From Marinobacter denitrificans (GTDB taxonomy: Bacteria; Pseudomonadota; Gammaproteobacteria; Pseudomonadales; Oleiphilaceae): a DNA stretch of 64,000 nucleotides. The first letter of the stretch is position 1, and each line of letters opens with the position of its first letter. The DNA lies in NCBI RefSeq assembly GCF_008795955.1, contig NZ_VMHN01000001.1, positions 992,001 to 1,056,000 of the forward strand, given 5' to 3'. The position numbers and the translations under genes are program-made. Of the stretch, positions 47,082-56,911 are shown piece after piece. The notes beneath the pieces are model-generated. The model did no database searches, was not told the origin of the DNA, and saw only the letters and a list, made by a program, of their open reading frames with translations.

Positions 47082-47797
47082 ATCTGGCGTTACTGTTCGC
47101 AGAGGACTTTACCGCTGATAACCGGGCGGTGCTGACCGGGCGCCGGCTGGCCCACCTGAATTCTGTACTGAAGGCTGCCGAGGGGGATCTGGTGCCGGTG
47201 GGCCTGGTAAACGGCGATATCGGCACCGGCCGCGTGTTGCAGCTCACCGACACCGTGGCAACTCTTCAGGTAGAGCTGGCCGAACCACCGCCCCCGCCAC
47301 TCCCCCTGACCCTGGTTCTGGCGATGCCAAGGCCGAAAATGTTTCGCCGGGTGTTGCAGACCTGCGCCTCGCTCGGCGCCAAGGACATCTGGCTGATCAA
47401 CAGCTACAAGGTGGAAAAAAGCTTCTGGCAGACGCCCTGGCTGTCAGAAGAAAACCTGCGGGAGAACATGACCCTTGGCCTGGAGCAGGCGCGGGATACT
47501 ATTATGCCCCGGGTTCACATCCGTAAGCTGTTCAAGCCGTTCGTGGAAGATGAGCTGCCGGCGTTGCTGAAAAACACCCGCGCACTGGTGGCCCATCCCG
47601 GTACCGACACCCCCTGCCCGGCTCATATCAATGAGCCGGCTACCCTGTGCATCGGCCCGGAAGGAGGCTTCATTCCCTACGAAGTGGAGAAGCTGGTTGA
47701 GGCTGGCTGCGAAGCGGTACACCTCGGCAGGCGTATTCTGAGAGTGGAAACAGCGGTACCGGTGCTGATCAGCCGTCTGTTCGACGCCTGTGGCTAG
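47078..47797 (+). CDS. rsmE: RsmE, 16S rRNA m3U1498 methyltransferase
   Basis: The 239-residue SPOUT methyltransferase has an N-terminal PUA-like domain (RRLAHLNSVLKAAEGD) and the SAM knot motifs (LCIGPEGGFIPYEVE, HLGRRILRVETAV). ATG 47078 overlaps the tatC stop. Confidence 0.95.
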   Translation: MNLALLFAEDFTADNRAVLTGRRLAHLNSVLKAAEGDLVPVGLVNGDIGTGRVLQLTDTVATLQVELAEPPPPPLPLTLVLAMPRPKMFRRVLQTCASLGAKDIWLINSYKVEKSFWQTPWLSEENLRENMTLGLEQARDTIMPRVHIRKLFKPFVEDELPALLKNTRALVAHPGTDTPCPAHINEPATLCIGPEGGFIPYEVEKLVEAGCEAVHLGRRILRVETAVPVLISRLFDACG

Positions 47798-47804
47798 GTC
47801 AGGC

Positions 47805-48713
47805 TCAACGCTCCTTCCAGAACTTCACAGCAGGCGTGATCACCGCCACCAGCACAGCGCCCACCACAACACCGAACAGTCCGTCAGCAATAACAGGCAC
47901 TATGGCCTGGGCATATCCACCAAAGCCCTCGGCAAAGCGATGAATGGCATCATACACTGGAGGCAAGCCGTGGGTCAGAATGCCACCGCCTACCAGAAAC
48001 ATGGCGATGGTGCCTAATACAGACAGGGTTTTCATCATCCATGGCGCCAGCCAGAGAATACCCTCGCCCACCCGCTGAGCGACCGCGCTTTCTTTTTTGC
48101 TCAGGTACAGGCCACCATCATCCAGTTTCACAATACCCGCCACCAGGCCGTAGACGCCGACGGTTACCATTACGGCCACTACCGTCAGCACCAGAAACTG
48201 TGTGCCGAAAGCCTGGCTACTGACGGTGCCCAGGGTGATTGCAATAATTTCAGCGGAAAGAATAAAGTCTGTACGAATGGCGCCCTTGATCTTGTCTTTT
48301 TCAACAGACTTCAGGTCTGCATCAGGATCTTTCAGGGCTTCGTGCAGTTCGGCTTTATGTTTCTCAACCTCCTGCTTGTGCAGGAATCGGTGGGCGAGTT
48401 TCTCAAAGCCCTCAAAGCACAGGAAGGCGCCGCCCAACATCAACAGGGGGACAACCAGCCAGGGCACAAAGAAACTGATGGCCAGCGCCCCGGGGACCAG
48501 GATGGCCTTGTTGATCATGGAACCCTTGGCCACTGCCCAAACCACGGGCAGTTCCCGGGCAGGCTTCACACCGGTCACCTGCTGGGCATTAAGCGCAAGG
48601 TCATCTCCCAGCACGCCTGCGGTTTTCTTGGTGGCGGCCTTGGTCATCAACGCAACGTCATCCAGAACCGTTGCAATGTCATCAATCAATACGAGCAGAC
48701 TGCTGCCAGCCAT
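47805..48713 (-). CDS. DUF808 (YedI-like) membrane protein
   Basis: The 302-residue protein has about five to seven membrane segments and the DUF808 start ([46 protein letters not shown]). Its role is unknown. Confidence 0.88.
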   Translation of the reverse strand: MAGSSLLVLIDDIATVLDDVALMTKAATKKTAGVLGDDLALNAQQVTGVKPARELPVVWAVAKGSMINKAILVPGALAISFFVPWLVVPLLMLGGAFLCFEGFEKLAHRFLHKQEVEKHKAELHEALKDPDADLKSVEKDKIKGAIRTDFILSAEIIAITLGTVSSQAFGTQFLVLTVVAVMVTVGVYGLVAGIVKLDDGGLYLSKKESAVAQRVGEGILWLAPWMMKTLSVLGTIAMFLVGGGILTHGLPPVYDAIHRFAEGFGGYAQAIVPVIADGLFGVVVGAVLVAVITPAVKFWKER

Positions 48714-48765
48714 AGTTCATTCCTTTGTGGTTAAACTGCTCCGGTGATAACCGTGCAATCCCTTA

Positions 48766-49989
48766 TCAGGTGTCCAATCCCATGGCCTCAGCCGCAATGC
48801 GGTTCTTGATGGGGCCAAGCTGGTTCAGCCAGTGCATTCCGGTATTGCGCAGCCAACGCACGGAGAGCTCATCGCGGCCAAACAGCTGCTTGAAACCCTC
48901 CATGGCCGCCATCATCGTGAGGTTTTCACCTTTCCGGCGACGCTGGTAACGAGCCAGCACCAGATCATTGTCAGGGTCGATGCCCGCCTTTCTTGCCCGC
49001 AGCAGCTCATCCAGCAAGGCCCGCACATCGCCATAACCCAGATTGGCCCCCTGCCCCGCAAGGGGATGGATGGTATGGGCCGCGTCGCCCACCAACGCAA
49101 ATCCGCTGGCGATGTAATCCTTGGCGTGGCGCTGGCGCAGCGGGAACGCGTAACGGCGCGAGACCACCTCAACCGATCCCAGTTCGCGCTCAATGGCGAT
49201 TTCAAGCTCCGCCCTGAAGGCGTCGTCATCCAGCGCCATCAGGCGTCGCGCTTCTTCGGTATCCTGAGACCACACAATCGAGCAGAAATGCTCGTCACCG
49301 GATTCTGTCAGCAACGGCAGGAACGCCAGCGGTCCGGTGGGAGAAAACCGTTGCCAGGCGGTAAACTGGTGGCTTTGAGCGGTTCGTGCCGTGCACACAA
49401 TCGCCTGCTGGCCATAATCCCATTCCCGGGTTGGTAACCCCACCCACTGGCGCAGACGGGAATGGGCGCCATCGGCGGCCACCACCAGACTCGCTGTCAA
49501 CGTACGGCCATCCTCAAGATGAATGCCGCGTTCGCTACCGCCCTGCCACCAGCCGGTTACCTTGACGCCATCGATCAGCTCAACACTGCTGGAATCGAGG
49601 GCTGTAAACAGCGCCCGCACAATGCGACGATTCTCGATGATGGTGCCCAATGCCGGAGCCCTGAGTTCGGCAGCTTCAAACTGAATACGGCCGGTGCCGT
49701 CTCCGTCCCACACGGTCATCGTCTGGTAAGGGCAATGGCGACCGGCGGTGATGTCGGACCAAACGTCCAGCTGTTGGAGCAGGCGCTGACTGGCGACTGA
49801 AATGGCGCTGACCCGGGGATCAAAACCGTCCACATCTGAGGCTGGCGCTGATTCCTGCAGCAATGTCTTGCGGTCGCTCCCTTCCACCAGCCCGACTTTC
49901 CAACCCTGCCGTGACAGCCCCAGCGCCAGGGCGGAACCGACCATGCCCCCGCCAACCACCAGGATATTGAAGTGCGTCTGATCACTCAT
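48766..49989 (-). CDS. ubiI: UbiI-type FAD hydroxylase of ubiquinone synthesis
   Basis: The 407-residue flavin monooxygenase has GGGMVGSALALGL (FAD), DGAHSRLRQWVGLPTREWDYGQQAIV and the GDAAHTIHPLAGQGANLGYGDV region. Co-location with ubiH and pepP suggests UbiI (VisC), which hydroxylates C5 of the ring; UbiF cannot be excluded by eye. ATG 49989 overlaps ubiH by eight bases. Confidence 0.85.
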   Translation of the reverse strand: MSDQTHFNILVVGGGMVGSALALGLSRQGWKVGLVEGSDRKTLLQESAPASDVDGFDPRVSAISVASQRLLQQLDVWSDITAGRHCPYQTMTVWDGDGTGRIQFEAAELRAPALGTIIENRRIVRALFTALDSSSVELIDGVKVTGWWQGGSERGIHLEDGRTLTASLVVAADGAHSRLRQWVGLPTREWDYGQQAIVCTARTAQSHQFTAWQRFSPTGPLAFLPLLTESGDEHFCSIVWSQDTEEARRLMALDDDAFRAELEIAIERELGSVEVVSRRYAFPLRQRHAKDYIASGFALVGDAAHTIHPLAGQGANLGYGDVRALLDELLRARKAGIDPDNDLVLARYQRRRKGENLTMMAAMEGFKQLFGRDELSVRWLRNTGMHWLNQLGPIKNRIAAEAMGLDT

Positions 49990-51262
49990 GATTGTTGCGT
50001 TCCGTCGAGGCGTTTCCGGGCGCGCGGATTTCGGCACGGCGACCGCCCAGGCCCATGGCCTGGCGGGCAAACCAGCGTTTTGCGCCAGGTAAAAGATCCA
50101 GCCCCATCAGGCCGGCATCGCGGGCGGTGGTCACCAAAGGCAAGTGAGTACCGAACAGCTGTATCAGGGAATCAGAAAACCGGACCGTCTGCTGCCAGTC
50201 CTGGCGATGGCGGTTCTGATAGCCCTTCAGTACTGGCAGACTGCCCAGGGCCTGTCCCCGCTCAGTTGCCACCCGGAACTGCTCCACCAGGGCCATAAGC
50301 CCGCGCAGGGCGAGGTTAAAGCCCTGCCCCGCCACCGGATGCAGGGTATGGGCTGCATTGCCCACCAATACAACGCCAGGGCGAACGGACTCATCCACGG
50401 TTTTCAGGGTCAGCGGGTAATGGCTGCACTCACCGATGCGAGTGAACCGCCCCAGCCGCCAACCAAACCGTTGTTGCAGGCGGCGGCACTTGTCCTCATC
50501 ACTGAGGTCTAGCAGATCATCAAGGGCTTCGCTGTCCAGTGTCCATACCAGGGCCGCCATATTTCCCGCGCGTGTGGGGGAACCGTGGGGCAGCAGTGCC
50601 ATGGGGCCGGCATCGGTAAAACGCTCGTAGGCGGTGTAGTCGTGGCTGTTGGCCGTGGTGACATTGGCAATCAGGGCATACTGGTCGTAGGCTTGCTCAT
50701 CCACCCGGAAACCGAGCTTTTCCCTCAGCCCGGATCGACCGCCGTCGGCCACTACCAGGCATTGTGCGGTCAGCTCGCGTCCGCCCTCTTTCGAATCCAG
50801 CGTGACCCTGACACCCTCTGGCAAAGGTTGCATGCCTGTCACTTCTGCAGGAGCTTCCCATACCACGCTGGTCTGAAGCAGTTCCCGCATCAAACACAAG
50901 CCCATCCAGCGGTTGTCTGCCACGTAGCCCAGAGCTTCCTGATGATGGTCCGCTGCATTAAGCCGGGTGGCACCAAAGTGGCCACGGTCCGACACATGGA
51001 TATGGCGAATGGGGGTGGCATGCTCCGAAAGCCGTTGCCATAGCCCGAGCTCCTCGAAAATCAGCCGCGAGCCCCAGGCCAGTGCTGTGGATCGGGCGTC
51101 ATAGCTGGGCTGATAACTGTCCGGCAACGCCTCAGGCGACAATGGAAACGTTTCCACCACTGTTACCCGCAGTTGCGGCAGGACTCGCGCCAGCGCCAGT
51201 GCCAACGTAGCGCCAGCCAGCCCCCCGCCGGCGATGATGATATCGGTATCATGCTGTTTCAC
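49982..51262 (-). CDS. ubiH: UbiH, 2-octaprenyl-6-methoxyphenol hydroxylase
   Basis: The 426-residue flavin monooxygenase has GGGLAGATLALAL, the UbiH-specific PSYDARSTALAWGS and GNAAHTLHPVAGQGFNLALRG. It lies between pepP and ubiI on the minus strand, the usual order. Confidence 0.93.
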   Translation of the reverse strand: MKQHDTDIIIAGGGLAGATLALALARVLPQLRVTVVETFPLSPEALPDSYQPSYDARSTALAWGSRLIFEELGLWQRLSEHATPIRHIHVSDRGHFGATRLNAADHHQEALGYVADNRWMGLCLMRELLQTSVVWEAPAEVTGMQPLPEGVRVTLDSKEGGRELTAQCLVVADGGRSGLREKLGFRVDEQAYDQYALIANVTTANSHDYTAYERFTDAGPMALLPHGSPTRAGNMAALVWTLDSEALDDLLDLSDEDKCRRLQQRFGWRLGRFTRIGECSHYPLTLKTVDESVRPGVVLVGNAAHTLHPVAGQGFNLALRGLMALVEQFRVATERGQALGSLPVLKGYQNRHRQDWQQTVRFSDSLIQLFGTHLPLVTTARDAGLMGLDLLPGAKRWFARQAMGLGGRRAEIRAPGNASTERNNHE

Positions 51263-51264
51263 GG

Positions 51265-52587
51265 TCAGTCGGCCATTAGCGCTTCAATCTCGGGGATGGT
51301 TTTGGGAACAGTATCGGTCAGTACCCGGCAGCCTTCTTTCGTCACAACCACATCATCTTCGATACGGATGCCGATGCCGCGCCATTTTTCATCCACGTCG
51401 GTGTTGTCCGGTGCAACGTAAAGCCCCGGCTCAACCGTCAGCGCCATACCCGGTTCCAGCTGACGCCAGGCATCGCCTACCTTGTAATCCCCTACGTCGT
51501 GCACGTCCATCCCCAGCCAGTGACCGGTGCGGTGCATGAAGAAGGGCTTGAACGCCTGCTCCTCGATGGCCTGCTCCACGGTGGTGTCTTTCAGCAGGCC
51601 GAGATCAATCAACCCCTGGGTGAGCACTTTCAGTGCGGCCTGATGAGGATGGTCCCAGTGATTGCCGGGACGCACTTCATCGATAGCCGCGTACTGGGCT
51701 GCCAGTACCACCTCGTAAAGGGCCCTCTGTTCATCACTGAACTTGCCACTGACCGGGAAGGTGCGGGTAATATCGGAGGCGTAGCACTCCAGCTCGCACC
51801 CGGCATCGATCAGTACCAGGTCGCCTTCCTTCAGCGGGGCACTGTTTTCTATGTAATGCAGGATGCAGGCGTTCTGGCCGCCGCCAACGATGGATGGGTA
51901 AGCCGTAGAGCGGGCCCCGTTTTCCATGAAGGTGTGGATCAGCTCTGCCTCAAGGTTGTACTCGAAACCGCCCCTGCGGGCGCGTTTCATGGCCCGCTTG
52001 TGGGCCTCGCAACTGATTTCACCCGCCCTGGCCATCACTTTTATTTCTGCCGCACTCTTGTAGAGTCGCAAGTCATGAAGCAGGTGTTCCAGGGCAACAA
52101 ACTCGCCGGGAGGGTGGGCGCCCGAGCGGACCTTGCTGCGGATAACCTTGACCCAGTCCATAACCTTGGCGTCAAAGTTGTGGTCTTTGCCCAGCGGGTA
52201 ATAAACCCGGCTGCGGCCTTCAATCATGCCCGGCAGGATGTCATCAATATCGGAGACCGGGAAGGCGTCGTCGAGGCCGAAGGTTTCAATGGCGCCTTCG
52301 GGGCCGGCCAGGAAACCGTCCCACAGTTCTTTCTCGGGGTTGCGCTCCTTGCAGAACAGCACCGACTCGCCATGCTCGCGGCCCGGAATCAGCACCAGAA
52401 CCGCATCCGGCTCATCAAACCCGGTCAGGTAATGAAAATCGCTATCCTGCCGGAACGGATGCAGCACATCCCGGTTGCGCACCCGCTCAGGTGCAGCGGG
52501 CAGAATGGCAATGCTGTCCGAGGCCATCCGCTCCATCAGCCGGCGACGACGATCGTTGAATTCCTTGACGGGTATCAGTGAGGCCAT
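51265..52587 (-). CDS. pepP: PepP, Xaa-Pro aminopeptidase II
   Basis: The 440-residue enzyme removes the residue before a proline at the N-terminus. The two-metal site is visible: Asp pair in LIDAGCELECYASDITRTFP, His in MHRTGHWLGMDVHDVGDY, Glu in TVEPGLY and Glu in GIGIRIEDDVVVT. ATG 52587 has GGGAGAG upstream. Confidence 0.95.
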   Translation of the reverse strand: MASLIPVKEFNDRRRRLMERMASDSIAILPAAPERVRNRDVLHPFRQDSDFHYLTGFDEPDAVLVLIPGREHGESVLFCKERNPEKELWDGFLAGPEGAIETFGLDDAFPVSDIDDILPGMIEGRSRVYYPLGKDHNFDAKVMDWVKVIRSKVRSGAHPPGEFVALEHLLHDLRLYKSAAEIKVMARAGEISCEAHKRAMKRARRGGFEYNLEAELIHTFMENGARSTAYPSIVGGGQNACILHYIENSAPLKEGDLVLIDAGCELECYASDITRTFPVSGKFSDEQRALYEVVLAAQYAAIDEVRPGNHWDHPHQAALKVLTQGLIDLGLLKDTTVEQAIEEQAFKPFFMHRTGHWLGMDVHDVGDYKVGDAWRQLEPGMALTVEPGLYVAPDNTDVDEKWRGIGIRIEDDVVVTKEGCRVLTDTVPKTIPEIEALMAD

Positions 52588-52613
52588 GGTCTCTCCCACA
52601 ATTCGTAGCGTTC

Positions 52614-53210
52614 TCAGTGCAGTGTTGGCGTTTTCGGCGACGGCTTTTCGGGCGGATTGAACTCGGTAAATACCGCCAGCGCACCCAGCCGTACGTATTC
52701 CACAATCTCCATCAACTGTTGTTCGCTTTCGTCATCCGGCTCATCATCGTCAGCGACCTGGCTGATAGCCACCATATCTTCAATCAGCTCGCGAATTTCA
52801 TCCGGTGCTTCCCCCAGGGATTCGCCGGCTGAAAGGGCCATCCCTTCCAGAAAACCTCTCACCCAGGAGGTCAACGCTTCCAGGCGTTGCTCAATGGCGT
52901 AGTCGTCATCGGGCAGCAATGGTTGAAAGCTCATATCGGTGGCTTTCATAAGCTCCAGAGTCTGGTCGTAGGCCGAGGCCATGAACTCGCGGAGCTCGTC
53001 TGACTCATCCGTTGCGGTGACAGGCAGACCCATGTGCTCACAGACCATTGCCAGCCACTCTCCTTCATCTATACGCGAGCCGGCCGCCAGTCGGCCACAA
53101 AGAGCACCATGAAGTTCCGAGGGGTGGCTGAAGGCCTTGTGCACAGTGAACACGTTTGCCCAGCGCTCGAAGGCCACAGCACGGGCATTGGAGGTGTCGG
53201 TTTCGGACAT
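52614..53210 (-). CDS. ygfB: YgfB/YecA-like UPF0149 protein
   Basis: The 198-residue acidic, helical protein has the family regions SELHGALCGRLAAGSRID and WVRGFLEGMAL. In Pseudomonas the YgfB protein affects ampDh3 and beta-lactam response; its role here is not known. It heads the pepP-ubiH-ubiI run. Confidence 0.88.
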   Translation of the reverse strand: MSETDTSNARAVAFERWANVFTVHKAFSHPSELHGALCGRLAAGSRIDEGEWLAMVCEHMGLPVTATDESDELREFMASAYDQTLELMKATDMSFQPLLPDDDYAIEQRLEALTSWVRGFLEGMALSAGESLGEAPDEIRELIEDMVAISQVADDDEPDDESEQQLMEIVEYVRLGALAVFTEFNPPEKPSPKTPTLH

Positions 53211-53311
53211 GAATCGGGACGATCCTGTATCAATGAATGAAGGCCCTATCCTAGCATTCAGGCCGTATTAAGGCACTTGCCCTCTTGATTCCCGGCGTGG
53301 ATAGCGTAAAT

Positions 53312-53325
53312 TATGTTATAACATA
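53312..53325 (+). promoter_or_regulatory. Zur-like operator upstream of zrgA
   Basis: TATGTTATAACATA is a perfect 14-base palindrome that matches the core of zinc-uptake-repressor (Zur) boxes. It lies 26 bases before the zrgA start and holds TATAAC, a usable -10 box. Repression with zinc bound is the usual outcome. Confidence 0.65.
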
Positions 53326-53350
53326 TCACTATATCGTCGGAGTGCCTTTG

Positions 53351-53995
53351 ATGTCCGTGCAGATGCCCACCCCCCGCAGAGAAAGATCAAACTGGCCGCA
53401 GCCATATCTGGCGCTGGGCTACTTGCTTGCAGCCTGCAGCCTCCCTGGTTATGGCTATGCCGCTGATAATCCAGATGCCCACGAACATGGCCATGCCCGG
53501 CTGCAGATTGCAGTTGAGAACAACAGCATTGACCTGATGTTCACTTCCCCCGCTTATAACCTGGCAGGATTCGAACACGAAGCTCGCACGGATGAGGAAA
53601 AAAGGCGCCTATCTAAAATCAATCATTGGCTGAACAACACCCCTCTAGTGGATACGGAAGCTGCCAGTTGCCGGGTAACCGCTGCTGTCGTTGAACTTGG
53701 CGGAGAGACCGACCACGACGATCATGGCCATCACGAAGAGCACCGTCATGAGGAGCACCATAATGAAGAACACCATCACGACCACGAGGAGGGCCATGAG
53801 AAAGCAGCCCATCGTGAGTACGATGTGTCGCAACAACTGCAGTGTGATGACCTGGGTGCGGGGCTGACGCTGACTTCCGCGTTGTTGGAGGAATTCGGCA
53901 ATCTGGAGGAGCTCGCCGTCGAATGGGTGACCCAGTCCGGGCAGGGCAGTGCCCGGCTCACATCAGTCAACCGGGCGTTCACGATCAACAACTGA
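53351..53995 (+). CDS. zrgA: ZrgA-like zinc-uptake periplasmic protein
   Basis: The 214-residue protein has a lipoprotein-like or signal-peptide N-terminus (LALGYLLAACSLPGYGYA) and a DUF2796 body with a His-rich linker (about 125-165: DHDDHGHHEEHRHEEHHNEE onward). It resembles ZrgA of Vibrio cholerae. ATG 53351 has GGAG upstream and follows the Zur box; the frame is open to a TTG at 53285, upstream of the operator, which is unlikely. Confidence 0.85.
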   Translation: MSVQMPTPRRERSNWPQPYLALGYLLAACSLPGYGYAADNPDAHEHGHARLQIAVENNSIDLMFTSPAYNLAGFEHEARTDEEKRRLSKINHWLNNTPLVDTEAASCRVTAAVVELGGETDHDDHGHHEEHRHEEHHNEEHHHDHEEGHEKAAHREYDVSQQLQCDDLGAGLTLTSALLEEFGNLEELAVEWVTQSGQGSARLTSVNRAFTINN

Positions 53996-54559
53996 TCAGT
54001 AGTCGCCCTCGTCTTCGTAGGGCGTTACGCTTTCCGCAATAATGGAATAGGACGAAGAGGCAACATCGTTCTCGGTTTTCTCGATTTGCAACGTGCCCTC
54101 AATCCAAACCGGATCGTACAAGGCTTCAAGTTTGAAGCCTTCCTTGTATTTGACATGGATAATCTGGTTCGGGGGCGGGGGCGGCACATGAATACAGGCG
54201 CCGTAATAAGGCACCAGGAAAAATTCGAGAATGCGCATATCCTGGGTGGTTTTCAACGGCACCACGAAGCCGGGAATACGGCCGGACCTGCCTTCCATTT
54301 CCGGGACTACACGGCCGGTCATGATTTCGTCCGGCAATGCGGCAGGGCCATCACCTTCGTGGGTGACTTCCGGCATATTTTCAAGCAGATTGAGATCCTC
54401 CGCCGGCATCAGTTCGAGCCAGTCAATCTCCGCTGCGGCTTCTTTCGCACTGGCCGTGGTGACGATACTCAGCGCCGTAGCGAACACCAGAGCGGCTAGT
54501 ACAGACAGCGGAACCGCAAGTCGCTTACGCTGTCCATCAGTCTTCAAATTATGAACCAT
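53996..54559 (-). CDS. DUF3299 secreted protein of the zinc locus
   Basis: The 187-residue protein has a signal peptide (LAVPLSVLAALVFATALSIV, then TTASAKEA) and the DUF3299 core (GRIPGFVVPLKTTQDMRILEFFLVPYYGACIHVPPPPPNQ), which resembles OmpA-like binding partners. It is convergent with zrgA and divergent from the ABC ATPase; the three are often found together. ATG 54559 gives a proper signal peptide; the open frame runs to 54661. Confidence 0.82.
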   Translation of the reverse strand: MVHNLKTDGQRKRLAVPLSVLAALVFATALSIVTTASAKEAAAEIDWLELMPAEDLNLLENMPEVTHEGDGPAALPDEIMTGRVVPEMEGRSGRIPGFVVPLKTTQDMRILEFFLVPYYGACIHVPPPPPNQIIHVKYKEGFKLEALYDPVWIEGTLQIEKTENDVASSSYSIIAESVTPYEDEGDY

Positions 54560-54608
54560 GAAATGGAATACTCCCGAGACAATGCAGGAATCATACACCG
54601 GATGACCA

Positions 54609-55331
54609 ATGCCTGACATGACCAGCAAGACAGACTTGCCGCCCGATAGTTCCGCAACCACCCGGCAGGTACTTCATCTCAGCAACCTGACCTTTCACTG
54701 GGATCAGACCCAGGCCCCACTGAGCTACCCGGACATCACGCTGAACACCGGTGAGCATCTGTTTGTTCGCGGGCCCAGTGGCAGCGGCAAGAGCACACTC
54801 CTGAGCCTGATGGGCGGTCTGATTGTACCGGCTTCGGGCACGCTGAGCTTGCTGGGTACAGAGCTGACCCGCCTGACAAGTGGTCAACGGGACCGCTTCA
54901 GGGCCGATCACATGGGCGTGATTTTCCAGCAGTTCAACCTGGTTCCCTACCTGACAACCCTCGACAACGTAATGCTGCCCTGCCGGCTTTCCTGCAAGCG
55001 TCGCAACCGCGCCTTGCCCACACCCGAGAAAGAAGCGGAATCCCTGCTGACCGCCCTTGGCATTCCCCCGGTTCACTGGAAGCGCAGAGTGACCGGCCTG
55101 AGCGTTGGCCAGCAGCAACGGGTGGCCGCAGCACGGGCACTTACCGGTGGCCCTGAACTGATTCTGGCGGATGAGCCCACCTCCGCCCTGGACAGCGACA
55201 ACCGCGACCGCTTTATCGAACTGCTACTCGGGCTGGCGGCGGAAAAACACTCATCCGTGGTCTTTGTCAGCCATGACCAGAGCCTGGCAGGGCTATTTGA
55301 TTACCAGCTCTCCCTGGAGGTGACCCAATGA
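54609..55331 (+). CDS. LolD/MacB-type ABC ATP-binding protein of the zinc locus
   Basis: The 240-residue ATPase has Walker A GPSGSGKST, signature LSVGQQQRVAAARAL and Walker B LILADEPTSALD. It overlaps the permease as ATGA. A start at 54618 is also possible. The role is linked to the neighbouring zinc genes. Confidence 0.87.
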   Translation: MPDMTSKTDLPPDSSATTRQVLHLSNLTFHWDQTQAPLSYPDITLNTGEHLFVRGPSGSGKSTLLSLMGGLIVPASGTLSLLGTELTRLTSGQRDRFRADHMGVIFQQFNLVPYLTTLDNVMLPCRLSCKRRNRALPTPEKEAESLLTALGIPPVHWKRRVTGLSVGQQQRVAAARALTGGPELILADEPTSALDSDNRDRFIELLLGLAAEKHSSVVFVSHDQSLAGLFDYQLSLEVTQ

Positions 55332-56602
55332 ATCTCCGGCTGGCATTCTCCCTGGCAATGGCAAGTCTCTGGTACCGGCGCAAGGTGCTGGCCCTGGTCA
55401 CCCTTACCCTGACGCTGAGCATCACCCTTCTGCTGGGCGTTCAATATCTGCGCACCGAGGTCAAACAGTCCTTTACCAACACCATCTCGGGTACCGACCT
55501 GATCGTGGGCGCCCGCAGCGGCCAGCTGAACCTGCTGCTGTACACCATTTTTCACATCGGCGATGCCACCAATAACATTCGCTGGAGCACCTACCAGAAA
55601 CTGCAGGACGACCAACGCATCAACTGGCTGGTGCCCATTTCCCTGGGTGACAGTTATCGCGGACACCGGGTGGTCGGAACCAACGAGGAGTTTCCGAAGT
55701 ATTTCCGTTATGGTCGCGACCAGCGCCCTGAACTGCAGGAAGGCTCGTGGTTCAGCGAGGTGTTCGAAGTAGTACTTGGGGCTCAGGTCGCACGCAAGCA
55801 TGGTCACCAGCTGGGGGACGACATCATCCTTTCGCATGGGGGCGGACGAACCAGTTTCTCAAATCACAAGGACACCCCGTTCACCGTCACCGGTGTGCTC
55901 GCCCCTACCGGCACGCCGGTGGACCAGGCAGTTTATGTCAGCCTGGAAGGACTGGAAGCCATCCACATCGGATGGGAATCGGGTGTCGCCATCCCCGGCC
56001 GCACAGTAACTCCCGAACAGGCTTTGGAGCGGGACCTGACGCCAGACAGCATTACTGCGGCACTGGTCGGCATCGAACGCAAGGTGCTGACATTCCAGGT
56101 GCAGCGCGAAATCAACGAATTCCGCGATGAACCGCTTTCCGCTGTTCTGCCGGGCGTGGCACTCAGCGAACTATGGCGAATCATGGGGCAGTTCGAGAAC
56201 GCCCTGCTGGGCATTACCGGTTTTGTGGTGGTTACCAGCCTGATCGGGCTTATTGCAGTATTGCTGACACTTCAGGTGCAGCGGCGCCAGGAAGTTGCCA
56301 TACTCCGGGCCACCGGCGCCTCCCCCATGCTGATTGCGACTCTTCACGTGATCGAGTGCGTGGTTCTGGCGGTCTCAGCCTGCGTCATTGCCGTGTTCGC
56401 CGGCGCTGCCTGTATTTCCGGGCTCAGCCCCTGGCTGCTGGAAACCTGGGGCGTCCAGATTGGCTTGCGGCCGCTCAATGGGATGGAGTGGCTGATGATT
56501 GCCAGTGTTCCCTTCGCTGCATTTGTTGTAGGGCTGATTCCCGCCCTCCAGGCGTGGCGCGGGAGCCGCAAACAAGGGCTGGGGCATGTGATGCCGGAGT
56601 GA
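55328..56602 (+). CDS. FtsX/MacB-like ABC permease of the zinc locus
   Basis: The 424-residue protein has one N-terminal helix (about 17-40), a large periplasmic domain and three C-terminal helices (about 285-400), as in MacB/FtsX-type mechanotransmission proteins. It contains VQRRQEVAILRATGASP. It likely pairs with the ATPase upstream. Confidence 0.87.
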   Translation: MNLRLAFSLAMASLWYRRKVLALVTLTLTLSITLLLGVQYLRTEVKQSFTNTISGTDLIVGARSGQLNLLLYTIFHIGDATNNIRWSTYQKLQDDQRINWLVPISLGDSYRGHRVVGTNEEFPKYFRYGRDQRPELQEGSWFSEVFEVVLGAQVARKHGHQLGDDIILSHGGGRTSFSNHKDTPFTVTGVLAPTGTPVDQAVYVSLEGLEAIHIGWESGVAIPGRTVTPEQALERDLTPDSITAALVGIERKVLTFQVQREINEFRDEPLSAVLPGVALSELWRIMGQFENALLGITGFVVVTSLIGLIAVLLTLQVQRRQEVAILRATGASPMLIATLHVIECVVLAVSACVIAVFAGAACISGLSPWLLETWGVQIGLRPLNGMEWLMIASVPFAAFVVGLIPALQAWRGSRKQGLGHVMPE

Positions 56603-56704
56603 CGGACGTCACGCATAACGGGCTATGACATCCCTGTAAATTGACCAGCTTGCAGTCCACACTTATAGTTAGTTCACTTCTTTGATACAGGCGTTGGACG
56701 ACTC

Positions 56705-56911
56705 ATGGAACAGTCCGAACTACAGGCATTGGCGGACAAACTCGACAGACTGATCGAACACTGTCGCAAACTGGAGCGTGACAACGCGATGCTGCGCGAG
56801 CTGCAGGACGACTGGAACCGCGAGCGGGCGCAGCTTATGCACAAGAATGATCTTGCCAAAAACAAGATCGAAGCCATGATAGGACGCCTCCGGGCCCTGG
56901 AGCACCACTGA
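56705..56911 (+). CDS. ZapB-like coiled-coil protein (TIGR02449 type)
   Basis: The 68-residue protein is nearly all coiled coil (LADKLDRLIEHCRKLERDNAMLREL). It overlaps zapA as TGATG. A cell-division accessory role is inferred. Confidence 0.85.
   Translation: MEQSELQALADKLDRLIEHCRKLERDNAMLRELQDDWNRERAQLMHKNDLAKNKIEAMIGRLRALEHH

Noticed and set aside
53285..53350. Longer zrgA with TTG start
   Set aside because: The extra codons span the Zur-like box and promoter, and ATG 53351 has a Shine-Dalgarno and signal peptide.
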